This document shows, in pieces, positions 24,473-33,253 of a stretch of 64,000 nt of DNA; the first letter of the stretch is position 1, and each line of letters begins with the position of its first letter. A model generated the notes under the pieces. The model was not told the origin of the DNA and made no database searches. It saw nothing but the letters and a program-made list of their open reading frames with translations. Source of the DNA: UBA1231 sp045652765 (lineage in GTDB: Bacteria; Bacillota_I; Bacilli_A; ML615J-28; CAG-313); assembly GCA_045652765.1 (NCBI GenBank), contig JAZOLG010000031.1, positions 28,242 to 92,241 of the forward strand. Direction: 5' to 3'. A program made the translations under genes and the position numbers.

Positions 24473-24501
24473 TTGTCAAAAAAATTTTTATATTGTATAA
24501 T
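24473..24501 (+). promoter_or_regulatory. Promoter of the GH18 lipoprotein gene
   Basis: TTGTCA (24473-24478), 17 bp and TATAAT (24496-24501) precede AAAGGCG and the ATG at 24523. Confidence 0.75.
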
Positions 24502-24522
24502 TAAGAAGAAAGGCGTGATAAA

Positions 24523-26832
24523 ATGAAAAAAATTATATTAAGCTTTTTTATCGTAGTATCATTAGTTGTTTTAGCTGGTTGTCAATTACCATCTGGACCA
24601 AATAATGGTGGTGGCGATGAAGAAGAAAATAACAAAATAAGTGTTACTTTACCAGATGTTATGTATGCGGGTGAAGAATATGTAATTGAACCAACAACTG
24701 AAGGTTATGAAGATGATACATATACTTATGAAATAAGTAATGGTGAAGTCGTAGAACTAATGGAAAATACTTTGAAACCATTAAAAGAAGGAACATTTGA
24801 TTTAACTATTAAGTCAATGTTAATTCAAGGTGAAGAACTAGTTTTAACATTTAATATTGTTGATAATCGAGTATTTAAAATAGTCTATTATAAAAGCGGT
24901 GGTACATTAGAAAATCCAGTTGATCGTTTCACAACAAAGGATGTTATTGAACTTCCAATTCCAACAAAAGAAAAATATATTTTCGGTGGATGGTATTTAT
25001 CACAAGAATTAACAGGTGATCCAATTACTGAAATTAATGGAACGATTGCGAAAAATGTATCTGTATATGCTAAGTGGATTTATGATGACGGATCAACTGA
25101 AGCGAGTGATGCAGCTTATGAAATGATTAGAAACTTACCTCTTGTTATTACTATCTTAAATAAAGAAGAGGTTGAAGCAGCAAGAAATGCTTACGATGCG
25201 TTAAGTGATACTGAAAAGAAATTAATCACAAATTACCAAAAGTTATTAAATGCTGAAAATAAGATAAAAATTGAAATTGCAAAATATCAATCTGTAATTG
25301 ATTTAATTAATTTAATTCCTGATGATGTTAAATTGAGTGATTCTTCAAAAATAATTGACGCTGAAGAAGCATATGAAAAATTAGCTGTTTTATATCGTGA
25401 ATATGTAACTAATTATCAAAAACTTGTTGATGCAAGACTAACTTTAAATGAACTATTAGAGAATGTAGATTTTAATATTCATGATTATATTCCTGAATAT
25501 ATTGATGGTGATATTTATGCTCCATCATCTTTAGGCGCTAGAACATTAACTTGGTCAATAATAGATTCTAATACATTAGAAATATCTAATGATTACATTA
25601 AAATTAATAAGATTTATCAAAATCACCAAGAACAAAAAGCAACAATAGCTGTATTAGTTGATGATGGTGTTGATAAAGTAAAACTTACCAAAGAAGTAAT
25701 TATTGGTCCAATTGTTTATGAAAAATTGACTTCAACTCCTGTTGCGGCATATGTTAACTCAGGTGCAATGTATCATTATGTTCAATATAATGGCAGAGAA
25801 GAAGTTTTTTCAAATAATTCTAGAGAATTATTAGATATTGTTTATTATTGCTTTGTAAATCCAACTTCAACTGGTGGTGTAACAATTTCAGAAGCATTTA
25901 ATAAATATTATGATGAAGCTATTGCACTTAAGAATAGTGGCGTAAGAGTAGTTGTAAGTGTTGCTGGTTCAACACAAATATTTAGTGATGTTTGCTATAG
26001 TGATTCATTACGTGAAAAATTTGCTCAAGCGCTTATTGATGTTGTAGTTGAATATAATTTCGATGGTATTGACTTAGACTGGGAATTCCCTGGTACAGGA
26101 AATCGTGATACAGCAATCGATAGAGCTAATTATACAAAACTATTTAAATCATTAAGAGAAAAACTTGATGCTTTACAAGATGATAAAGGAACAAATTATT
26201 TATTATCTTCTGCAGTTCCATCAACATCTTGGGGTACAAATAGATATGATTTCCCTGGAATGAATACATACCTAGATTATGTTAACATGATGTCATATGA
26301 CTTAAATAGAACTGATAAGACTACACATCTTTCTCCATTATATACATCAGCTAAAGATGGTGGATATGGATTTAGTGTTCAATATGGAATAAATCGATTT
26401 ACAAGTCTTGGACTTGATAAATCAAAGATTATTATAGGTACAGCATGTTATGGAAAATCATATAAAGTAACAGGTAGTGTTAGTTCTTCTAGTACATTGC
26501 CAGGACTAAATGTTGCTGCTTCACTTACTATAATTGATGGAGTTGTAGGGTCTCATGCAAGTGGTACGATTTATTATTATGGTATAGAACAATTAATGAA
26601 GACTGGTAAATATACAAAATATATTGAAACACTTTCAAATGGTAATATTTGTGGAAGTTACTTATATAATCCTACTGAGAAAATATTCATTTCTTATGAA
26701 AGTCCAGAAGTTATCGCTGCTAAATATAATTTTGCTTTAGCAAATGGTGTTGGTATCATGTGTTGGAGTATGCCAGAAGATGCTTCGGATGTTTATATTA
26801 ATACGATTTATAATATTAAATATGGAAATTAA
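24523..26832 (+). CDS. Lipoprotein with InlB-type repeat and GH18 glycosidase domain
   Basis: The 769-residue protein starts with a lipoprotein signal ending LVVLAGC, with C20 as the lipid site, and a Gly-rich linker. In order it then has a small beta domain and a Listeria-Bacteroides/InlB-type repeat (about 125-185, with FGGWYLS and VYAKW). Two related helical repeats containing TNYQKL follow (about 190-310), then a further beta domain and a GH18 barrel (about 405-769). The catalytic motif D514-G-I-D-L-D-W-E521 carries the proton-donor glutamate. GH18 enzymes cleave chitin or peptidoglycan-like beta-1,4-GlcNAc polymers. It should be anchored on the outer face of the membrane. Confidence 0.9.
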   Translation: MKKIILSFFIVVSLVVLAGCQLPSGPNNGGGDEEENNKISVTLPDVMYAGEEYVIEPTTEGYEDDTYTYEISNGEVVELMENTLKPLKEGTFDLTIKSMLIQGEELVLTFNIVDNRVFKIVYYKSGGTLENPVDRFTTKDVIELPIPTKEKYIFGGWYLSQELTGDPITEINGTIAKNVSVYAKWIYDDGSTEASDAAYEMIRNLPLVITILNKEEVEAARNAYDALSDTEKKLITNYQKLLNAENKIKIEIAKYQSVIDLINLIPDDVKLSDSSKIIDAEEAYEKLAVLYREYVTNYQKLVDARLTLNELLENVDFNIHDYIPEYIDGDIYAPSSLGARTLTWSIIDSNTLEISNDYIKINKIYQNHQEQKATIAVLVDDGVDKVKLTKEVIIGPIVYEKLTSTPVAAYVNSGAMYHYVQYNGREEVFSNNSRELLDIVYYCFVNPTSTGGVTISEAFNKYYDEAIALKNSGVRVVVSVAGSTQIFSDVCYSDSLREKFAQALIDVVVEYNFDGIDLDWEFPGTGNRDTAIDRANYTKLFKSLREKLDALQDDKGTNYLLSSAVPSTSWGTNRYDFPGMNTYLDYVNMMSYDLNRTDKTTHLSPLYTSAKDGGYGFSVQYGINRFTSLGLDKSKIIIGTACYGKSYKVTGSVSSSSTLPGLNVAASLTIIDGVVGSHASGTIYYYGIEQLMKTGKYTKYIETLSNGNICGSYLYNPTEKIFISYESPEVIAAKYNFALANGVGIMCWSMPEDASDVYINTIYNIKYGN

Positions 26833-26834
26833 AA

Positions 26835-26866
26835 AAATAGCGTTAAGATTATCTTAACGCTATTTT
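26835..26866 (+). terminator. Terminator after the GH18 lipoprotein gene (possibly bidirectional)
   Basis: A 14-bp perfect dyad (AATAGCGTTAAGAT with ATCTTAACGCTATT) is flanked by As on the left and Ts on the right. It may also serve the minus-strand gene ending at 26951. Confidence 0.85.
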
Positions 26867-26950
26867 ATTATTTAATAAGTGTTTCGTTCAATATTAATGA
26901 TAAAAACTAATTTATAAATTTTTAAATCTTTTGTAAAATTAGTAATTTTT

Positions 26951-27460
26951 TTAAAAAATACTTTGTATATCCTTTAAGTAAAGATTATTTATTACTACAT
27001 AATGTGGATCATATTCTTGTTTATAGAGTAGAGAATGACTAATTGCTTTTGGACCATTGTAAATATAATTTTCTAATTCTTCTTCAAACAATTTGAAATT
27101 TAATGGTATTTCTTTAGATTTGACTAATTCTTTTAACAAACTTAGTTCTTCGTATAATAAAGAAACATTAGGATTATAATCTAGGTTACTTTTTATGAAA
27201 GCATTGAGAACAAGTTCTTTTTCATTATCAGTCCATAATGGATTCAAATAAACCCTAGTATAATTATTACCTATATCTTCATAATTATATTTAGGTGGTT
27301 TGGTTAAACTATTTAGTTCATTAATAAAGTTTGTTTTAATATTGTTTTGATTAATATGATGTGGTCCGTGAGAATTTTGAAAAATTAGCTTGAAAAAATC
27401 GTTTGGCAACATTGCTGGATATTTTCTAAAATGGTCAATAAAAATATTTTTATAATTCAT
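26951..27460 (-). CDS. Conserved protein of unknown function
   Basis: The 169-residue protein has no signal peptide or membrane segment. Distinctive segments are KLIFQNSHGPHHI near residue 30, YTRVYLNPL near residue 68 and SHSLLYKQEYDPHYVVIN near the end. I recall a similar arrangement in uncharacterised Clostridia and Bacilli proteins but cannot assign a function; the conserved His residues in HGPHHI and SHS could be catalytic or metal-binding. No good Shine-Dalgarno precedes the ATG, and the start lies just beyond a terminator hairpin of the upstream minus-strand gene. Confidence 0.6.
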   Translation of the reverse strand: MNYKNIFIDHFRKYPAMLPNDFFKLIFQNSHGPHHINQNNIKTNFINELNSLTKPPKYNYEDIGNNYTRVYLNPLWTDNEKELVLNAFIKSNLDYNPNVSLLYEELSLLKELVKSKEIPLNFKLFEEELENYIYNGPKAISHSLLYKQEYDPHYVVINNLYLKDIQSIF

Positions 27461-27472
27461 ATGTTATAAAAT

Positions 27473-27493
27473 AAAAAAGGGTTTCCCCTTTTA
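27473..27493 (-). terminator. Intrinsic terminator after the small lipoprotein gene
   Basis: On the minus strand AAAAGGG-GAAA-CCCTTTT with a T-run directly follows the lipoprotein stop codon. Confidence 0.8.
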
Positions 27494-27898
27494 TTTGAAT
27501 TCCTTTGCTGCTGCTTCTTTTCCGTAGTAAACGCATTTACCAGAAATGGCTAAAACAAAACCTTCAGTGTCTTCTTCATCAGCTTTTTCAAATTCTTCAT
27601 TCATTTCTTCATAGAAATCTTTAGCATCAGCTTTTTCATTAAAGTATAAAACTGCTAAGAAATCAGCTTTACCAGTAGTCACTTTAAGAGCGGCTTCTAC
27701 AGCATTATCTCCTTCTACGAAAAAGAATATTTTTTCACATTTGTCATTTTCTACACCGAAATCAGATGGATCAACAGCAACGTAACCAGCTTCTTTCATT
27801 TTTTCTTCAGCTTTGTCTGCACTAGGTACACAAGCAGTTAATGTGAATAATAAACCACAAGCTAATAAAAGACTAAATAATTTAAATAATTTTTTCAT
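27491..27898 (-). CDS. Small lipoprotein of unknown function
   Basis: The 135-residue protein has a typical lipoprotein signal with the lipobox LTAC (C23). The mature part is acidic and Lys-rich, with two short alpha/beta-looking repeats. I recognise no family. GGAGG precedes the ATG and TATAAT lies about 17 nt further upstream. It is divergent from the MFS gene with a 130-bp shared promoter region. Confidence 0.75.
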   Translation of the reverse strand: MKKLFKLFSLLLACGLLFTLTACVPSADKAEEKMKEAGYVAVDPSDFGVENDKCEKIFFFVEGDNAVEAALKVTTGKADFLAVLYFNEKADAKDFYEEMNEEFEKADEEDTEGFVLAISGKCVYYGKEAAAKEFK

Positions 27899-27977
27899 AG
27901 ACTAATACCTCCACATATATTATATCACTTAATGAATAAAAATTTAGAAAAATAGTCCTACAAATTTGATATTATTT

Positions 27978-28007
27978 ATGACAATTATGAAAATAATGTG
28001 TTATAAT
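27978..28007 (+). promoter_or_regulatory. Probable promoter of the MFS transporter gene
   Basis: TATAAT (28002-28007) is preceded by ATGACA (27978-27983) at 18 bp, a weak -35. A TTTGAGG Shine-Dalgarno follows before the ATG at 28029. Confidence 0.5.
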
Positions 28008-28028
28008 TATGTAGTTTGAGGAAATTTT

Positions 28029-29183
28029 ATGAAAGAAATAACAAAATATAAATTATTATCTGCTATTAGATATTTAGGCGATTCATTTTATTATCCATTT
28101 GTTTCATTATATTTAGTAAGCTGTGGTTTATTAGAATCAAATATTGGCTTTATATTATCTATTACACCACTGGTTTCTATATTTACGAATCCTATTTATA
28201 CTAAGCTTTGTAAAAATGCCAAAACTACAAAAAATATTTTAACAATTATTACAATATTAGAAGCAATTGTAATTTTTGCAATTAGTTTTTGTAAAGATTT
28301 TCACATAATTAGTGTTTTAGTATTATTGCTTGCGTTATTTGGAACATCGCATTATGGATTAATGGATTCCCTTTTAACGATTTTTGCTAATAAAAATGAA
28401 ATACCATTTTCTAAAATTCGTATTTTTGGTTCAATTACATATGTTATTGGTACAACTGCCGGTGGCTATGCTATTAAACTAGGTGGTTATCATTTATGTT
28501 TTGGAATTGCGATGATTCTATTCATGATTAGTGGTATTTTATATTTTATCATTAAGCCAATTGAATCTGATCAAAATGAACTGGTTAGGACAAGATATCG
28601 AGATCTTCTAAAACATAAAGAATATTTATTATTTGCGTTGTTCTATGTTGTATTTGTTGGAATGATGTATGCATCAGATTATTTTTTTCCAGTTTATTTG
28701 GAAAGTAGAGGTATTACAAGCAATCAATATGGATTAATATATTCATATTATGTAATATTAGAAGTAATTGTTTTATTTGTTTTAGGTAGAACAAAGAAAC
28801 AACTTAATAACAATTATTTGTTATTGTTTGCAACATTATTTATGTTATCAAGACAAATTATAAATTATTCGAATGCACCAATTGTTTTTGTAATCATCGC
28901 ATCTGGATTTAGAGGTATATCATGGGCTATAATTCTTCATATATCATATAAATATGTTGTAGATCTTTTAGGTGATGCTTTAGGAACAGTAGGTATTATG
29001 ACAATGACATTATTTCAATCACTGCTAATATTTGTATTAAATAATGTTGATGGAACATTGATTGAAGTTTATCATAGCTACAAACCTTTTTATATGTTAA
29101 TGATTGTGTTATCAATTACTGCGGTTATAATTCAAATAATAAGAATAATGATAACTAGAAAAAGTAGAGAAAAATCTTTTTAA
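28029..29183 (+). CDS. MFS transporter (MFS_1-like, nucleoside/sugar permease-like)
   Basis: This 384-residue polytopic protein has about twelve hydrophobic segments. Its N-terminus (LSAIRYLGDSFYYPFVSLYL) and the GSITYVIGTTAGG segment are typical of the MFS_1-like group, which includes sugar and nucleoside permeases. The half-way loop after residue 180 is charged, as expected. The substrate is unknown. It is a single-gene unit with a terminator. Confidence 0.8.
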   Translation: MKEITKYKLLSAIRYLGDSFYYPFVSLYLVSCGLLESNIGFILSITPLVSIFTNPIYTKLCKNAKTTKNILTIITILEAIVIFAISFCKDFHIISVLVLLLALFGTSHYGLMDSLLTIFANKNEIPFSKIRIFGSITYVIGTTAGGYAIKLGGYHLCFGIAMILFMISGILYFIIKPIESDQNELVRTRYRDLLKHKEYLLFALFYVVFVGMMYASDYFFPVYLESRGITSNQYGLIYSYYVILEVIVLFVLGRTKKQLNNNYLLLFATLFMLSRQIINYSNAPIVFVIIASGFRGISWAIILHISYKYVVDLLGDALGTVGIMTMTLFQSLLIFVLNNVDGTLIEVYHSYKPFYMLMIVLSITAVIIQIIRIMITRKSREKSF

Positions 29184-29191
29184 ATAAATCT

Positions 29192-29226
29192 ATAAGCTGA
29201 TTATCTAATCAGCTTATTTTCTTTTT
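29192..29226 (+). terminator. Intrinsic terminator after the MFS gene
   Basis: ATAAGCTGATTA pairs with TAATCAGCTTAT and is followed by a T-rich run. Confidence 0.85.
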
Positions 29227-29236
29227 GTATTTATAT

Positions 29237-29265
29237 TTGCAAAAAAACATTAAAAGTGATATAAT
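29237..29265 (+). promoter_or_regulatory. Promoter of proS
   Basis: TTGCAA (29237-29242), 17 bp and TATAAT (29260-29265). There is no room for a T-box leader before the ATG at 29293. Confidence 0.75.
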
Positions 29266-29292
29266 AAGATGTTAGAAAAGTGAGGTAATTTT

Positions 29293-30999
29293 ATGAAAGC
29301 AAGTAGAATGTTAATTGCGACTTTAAAAGAAGCACCAAATGAAGCACAAATAGCTAGTCATATTTTATTAATTAGAGCAGGTATGATTAGAAAACTTGTT
29401 GCTGGAGTATATAATTATTTGCCGTTAGGCCTTCGTACCTTACATAAAATAGAAAATGTTATTCGTGAAGAAATGGACAAAGCTGGTTCATTAGAAATAT
29501 TATCATCTGCTATTCAACCTAAAGAATTATGGGAAGAATCAGGAAGATGGCAAAAATACGGTCCAGAATTAATGAGATTCCAAGACCGTCATGAAAGAGA
29601 ATTTTGTTTAGGTCCAACACATGAAGAAATTTTTACTGATTTAGTAAGAACAGAAGTTAAATCTAAAAAAAGTTTACCAATGTGTATTTATCAAATCCAA
29701 ACTAAATATCGTGATGAATTACGTCCAAGATTTGGTTTAATGCGCGGTAGAGAATTTATTATGAAAGATGCATATTCTTTTGATTTAGATGAAGCTGGTT
29801 TAGATAAATCATATCAAATTATGCACAAAGCTTATGAAAATATTTTTAATCGTTTTGGATTAAATTATAAAATTGTATTAGCAGATACAGGCGCAATCGG
29901 AGGAAGTGGCTCTCATCAATTTATGGCTTTAAGTGAAATTGGTGAAAGTGATATTATTTATTGTGATTGTGGATATGCTGCAGACGTTGAAAAGGCTATT
30001 TCAAAAGTTGATGAATATCGTACAAATGAAGAAATGGCTGAAATTGTAAAAGTTGATACACCAAATCAAAAAACAATTGAAGAAGTAAGCAGTTTTTTAA
30101 ATAAAACTACTAAAGATGTATTTAAATCAGTTGTTTATTTTGATGAAGCAAATAAACAAGTTGTTGTTGCATTAATTAGAGGAGATAGAACTCTTAATGA
30201 AATTAAACTTGTCAATGCGTTAAATATTGCAGAACACGAATTAAGATTAGCCACTGATGAAGAAATTAAATCAATAGGTTCTATTCCTGGATTTGTAAGT
30301 CCAGTTGGATTAAAAGTAACTACTTTCGTTGATGAAGAAGTTGCAATTATGAAAAATGGAATTGCTGGTGGTAATGAAAAAGATGTACATTTACTAAATG
30401 TAAATTACGGTAGAGATTTTAATGGAACAGTAGCTGATTTAAGAAATGCAGATGTTGATGATTTATGTCCTGTATGTGGTAAACCACTTCAAAAAGAACG
30501 TGGTATTGAAGTTGGTCAAATTTTTAAACTAGGTACTAAGTATTCACTTCCTATGAATTGTACATATCAAGGTGATAATGGACAAAATATTCCAATGGTT
30601 ATGGGATGTTATGGAATAGGTGTTACTAGAACTATGTCTAGTATTATTGAACAATATCATGATGATTTTGGTATTAAATGGCCACTAAATGTTGCTCCTT
30701 ATCATGCTGTTATTGTACCAGTTAATTATAAGGATGAAGCAATGCGTAATCTTGCAGAAGAAATTTATCAAAAATTACAAGACTTAAATGTTGAAGTAAT
30801 TTTAGATGATCGTGATGAAAGACCAGGATTCAAATTTAAAGATTGGGAATTAATTGGTATTCCTTATATGGTTATTGTTGGACGTAATGCTGCTGATGGA
30901 ATTTGTGAATTCAAAGTACGTTCTACAATGGAAAAAACAGAAAAACACTATAACGAGATTATTGAAGAAATTAATAAACAAGTTAAAAGTATTAAATAA
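29293..30999 (+). CDS. proS: Prolyl-tRNA synthetase (bacterial type)
   Basis: ProS charges tRNA-Pro. The 568-residue protein has class II motifs: the motif 1 region with LPLGLRTLHKIENVIREEM, motif 2 with QIQTKYRDELRPRFGLMRGREFIMKDAYSF read in two parts, and motif 3 with GCYGIGVTRTMSSIIEQ. An editing insertion (about 225-400) and a C-terminal anticodon domain (DRDERPGFKFKDWELIG) complete the bacterial form. GAGGT precedes the ATG. The flavoprotein gene follows after 19 nt. Confidence 0.97.
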   Translation: MKASRMLIATLKEAPNEAQIASHILLIRAGMIRKLVAGVYNYLPLGLRTLHKIENVIREEMDKAGSLEILSSAIQPKELWEESGRWQKYGPELMRFQDRHEREFCLGPTHEEIFTDLVRTEVKSKKSLPMCIYQIQTKYRDELRPRFGLMRGREFIMKDAYSFDLDEAGLDKSYQIMHKAYENIFNRFGLNYKIVLADTGAIGGSGSHQFMALSEIGESDIIYCDCGYAADVEKAISKVDEYRTNEEMAEIVKVDTPNQKTIEEVSSFLNKTTKDVFKSVVYFDEANKQVVVALIRGDRTLNEIKLVNALNIAEHELRLATDEEIKSIGSIPGFVSPVGLKVTTFVDEEVAIMKNGIAGGNEKDVHLLNVNYGRDFNGTVADLRNADVDDLCPVCGKPLQKERGIEVGQIFKLGTKYSLPMNCTYQGDNGQNIPMVMGCYGIGVTRTMSSIIEQYHDDFGIKWPLNVAPYHAVIVPVNYKDEAMRNLAEEIYQKLQDLNVEVILDDRDERPGFKFKDWELIGIPYMVIVGRNAADGICEFKVRSTMEKTEKHYNEIIEEINKQVKSIK

Positions 31000-31018
31000 T
31001 TATTAAGTGGAGGATTAG

Positions 31019-32293
31019 ATGAAAGAAGTTGTTATTATAGGAGGAGGAGCATCTGGTTTATTTGCGGCTATTGCCCTTAAAAAAATGGTTGGTAAAACTG
31101 CAAATATAACTATAGTTGAAAGACTAGAACGTGTTGGTAAAAAAGTTCTTGCAACTGGTTCGGGTAAAGCTAACTTCTCAAATAGTCAATTAAATAGTAA
31201 AAAATATAATCATCCACACTTTGTTAATAAATTGTTTAAAGATTTTGGCTATAAAGAAACGGTTAAGTTTTTTAATGATATAGGTCTTTTGACTATTGAG
31301 GGAAGTGAAGGTAGGGCTTATCCGAAATCTGAAAGTTCTTCTAGTTTATTAGATGTAATGCGAAATCAGATTAGATCTTTAGGCATTGAAGAAAAATGTA
31401 ATTTTGATGTTAAAAAAATCAATAAAGTTAAAGGACAATATATTGTAGAAAATACTAGAGGGATTCGTTTAACTGCTGATTATGTTATAATGGCAGCTGG
31501 TGGTGCATCTACAAGAGTCCTAGGATCTAATGGAACTGGGCATACTATTTTAAAGAATTTGAAAGTTAAAATAACAGATATCGAACCTGGTTTAGTAGGT
31601 ATTAAAACTGATGAACAAAGTGTCAAAGGATTAGAAGGAATCAGATCTAAAGCAAAAGTTAGACTTTATGTCAAAAAAAATAAAGATCATATTTGGGAAA
31701 ATGCTGGTGAAATTCAATTTAAAGTTGGCGGTATGAGTGGTATTGTTATCATGGAAATGGCATCACAAATTTCTAGAATGAATATTTTAGGAGAACAACA
31801 TCCATCGCATTTTACAGTTGACTTCTGTCCTGAATATAATCAAGAACAATTAACTAAAATATTAATAAATAGACGTGATGAATTAAATGGTTATACAAAT
31901 GCTAATTACTTGATTGGAATGTTCCACAAGAAATTAGCAGATAGTATATTAAAGAAAGCTAAAGTTGATGTCGTAGGTTATGTTAAAGATATGACAAATA
32001 AAGATATTGATCGAATTGTCAAATCTATTAAAGAATGTCCATTTGTTATAAAAGGGTTAGATGGTTTTGATAAATCACAAGTTACGGTCGGTGGAGTTGA
32101 TTTAAAAGAAATTGTTGGTGAAACAATGGAAATTAGAAAACTACCAAACTTTTATGTTTGTGGTGAAATTGTTGATATCGATGGTGATTGTGGTGGATTT
32201 AACTTGCAATGGGCATGGACTAGTGCTTATACATCAGCAAAAGCTATTTCTAAAAAAATAAGTGCAGAAAGTATAGAATACTATGATAGATAA
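31019..32293 (+). CDS. HI0933/BaiN-family flavoprotein (predicted FAD oxidoreductase)
   Basis: The 424-residue protein begins with a Rossmann FAD motif (VVIIGGGASGLFAAIAL). It has the family's RVGKKVLATGSGKANFSNS block, an internal MAAGGASTRVLGSNG segment and the C-terminal DIDGDCGGFNLQWAWTSAY block that contacts FAD. These match the YtfP/HI0933 family; substrates are mostly unknown. GGAGG lies 6 nt before the ATG. It overlaps the next gene by 11 nt. Confidence 0.92.
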   Translation: MKEVVIIGGGASGLFAAIALKKMVGKTANITIVERLERVGKKVLATGSGKANFSNSQLNSKKYNHPHFVNKLFKDFGYKETVKFFNDIGLLTIEGSEGRAYPKSESSSSLLDVMRNQIRSLGIEEKCNFDVKKINKVKGQYIVENTRGIRLTADYVIMAAGGASTRVLGSNGTGHTILKNLKVKITDIEPGLVGIKTDEQSVKGLEGIRSKAKVRLYVKKNKDHIWENAGEIQFKVGGMSGIVIMEMASQISRMNILGEQHPSHFTVDFCPEYNQEQLTKILINRRDELNGYTNANYLIGMFHKKLADSILKKAKVDVVGYVKDMTNKDIDRIVKSIKECPFVIKGLDGFDKSQVTVGGVDLKEIVGETMEIRKLPNFYVCGEIVDIDGDCGGFNLQWAWTSAYTSAKAISKKISAESIEYYDR

Positions 32294-33251
32294 TATTAAT
32301 AAAATTTCTGATTATATTGATGAAATAGCGATGCTTTACTATGAATCTAAAGTTCTAGTAAATCCTAAGATATCTTATTTAGAATGTTTGTCTAAAAGTT
32401 TGAATGCCTTTTTAGATGAAGAACCATTTAAAGGTGAAAATTTAATTGATAGCAATGTTAAAGAAATGTTAAAGATTATTGATAAAGCAGTTCAAATTCC
32501 GATAAATGAAGAAGAACTTAGAAAAGCTTTATTACTTTTAGAAATAAAAGCTTTTAAGCATAAAAATTTATCATTTGATAATATAACACCAGATGCAGTT
32601 GCGATTATATTTACATTTTTAATTGATTTAAAAAAACTTAATGCTGTTAATAATATATTAGATGTAACAGTAGGTATAGGAAATTTATCAATGGTTATTT
32701 CGAATTATTCGAAAAATAAATGGAATTTAATAGGTATTGAACAAGATTTAGATTTATGTAATTATTTAGAGTCAAAAGCTAACTTTTTAGAAAAAAGTTT
32801 TGATATTAGATGTCAAGATGCCTTACAGTTTAATTATCGTAATGTTGATGTTATTGTAGGAGATTTACCAAATTATGAGTATGAAAATAATGAGTATCAG
32901 TCTGAATTGTATGATGCTGGTGTTCGAAATTTTCAATATCTTACAATTGAGAAACATCTATTATCAGGTAATGAAAATTCAACTAGCTATTACTTAGTTG
33001 ATAATGATTTTTTTACTAATAAGGATAGTCAAAAATTTAAGGAAGTTTTTAGTAAATATGGTTATATTAAAGCAATTATTGTATTACCTACTAATTTCTT
33101 TAAAAGTAATCCTAAAATGATTTTAGTCATTGAAAAAAATAAAGAAGGTATAAGTAAAGAAACTAATATATTTACTTTACCAAATTATCAAGATCAAATA
33201 AAGTGGAACCAAACACTTATAAAAATAAAAGAATATATGGAGGAAAAATAA
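32283..33251 (+). CDS. YtxK-like class I SAM-dependent methyltransferase
   Basis: The 322-residue protein has an N-terminal helical region and a methyltransferase core. The SAM motif is ILDVTVGIGNLSMVIS, followed by an acidic loop in IGIEQDLDL. The catalytic-site motif is GDLPNYEYE, a variant of the N6-adenine methylase NPPY. In B. subtilis ytxK lies immediately upstream of ackA, as here, which supports orthology. No partner restriction enzyme is present, so a housekeeping role is more likely than restriction-modification. It starts within the flavoprotein gene and ends 2 nt before ackA. Confidence 0.8.
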   Translation: MIDNINKISDYIDEIAMLYYESKVLVNPKISYLECLSKSLNAFLDEEPFKGENLIDSNVKEMLKIIDKAVQIPINEEELRKALLLLEIKAFKHKNLSFDNITPDAVAIIFTFLIDLKKLNAVNNILDVTVGIGNLSMVISNYSKNKWNLIGIEQDLDLCNYLESKANFLEKSFDIRCQDALQFNYRNVDVIVGDLPNYEYENNEYQSELYDAGVRNFQYLTIEKHLLSGNENSTSYYLVDNDFFTNKDSQKFKEVFSKYGYIKAIIVLPTNFFKSNPKMILVIEKNKEGISKETNIFTLPNYQDQIKWNQTLIKIKEYMEEK

Positions 33252-33253
33252 AC

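Noticed and set aside
29266..29292. T-box riboswitch upstream of proS
   Set aside because: Only about 20 nt of leader fit between the promoter and the ATG.
32283..33251. DNA methyltransferase of a restriction-modification system
   Set aside because: No endonuclease or specificity gene nearby; position before ackA matches the housekeeping ytxK gene.
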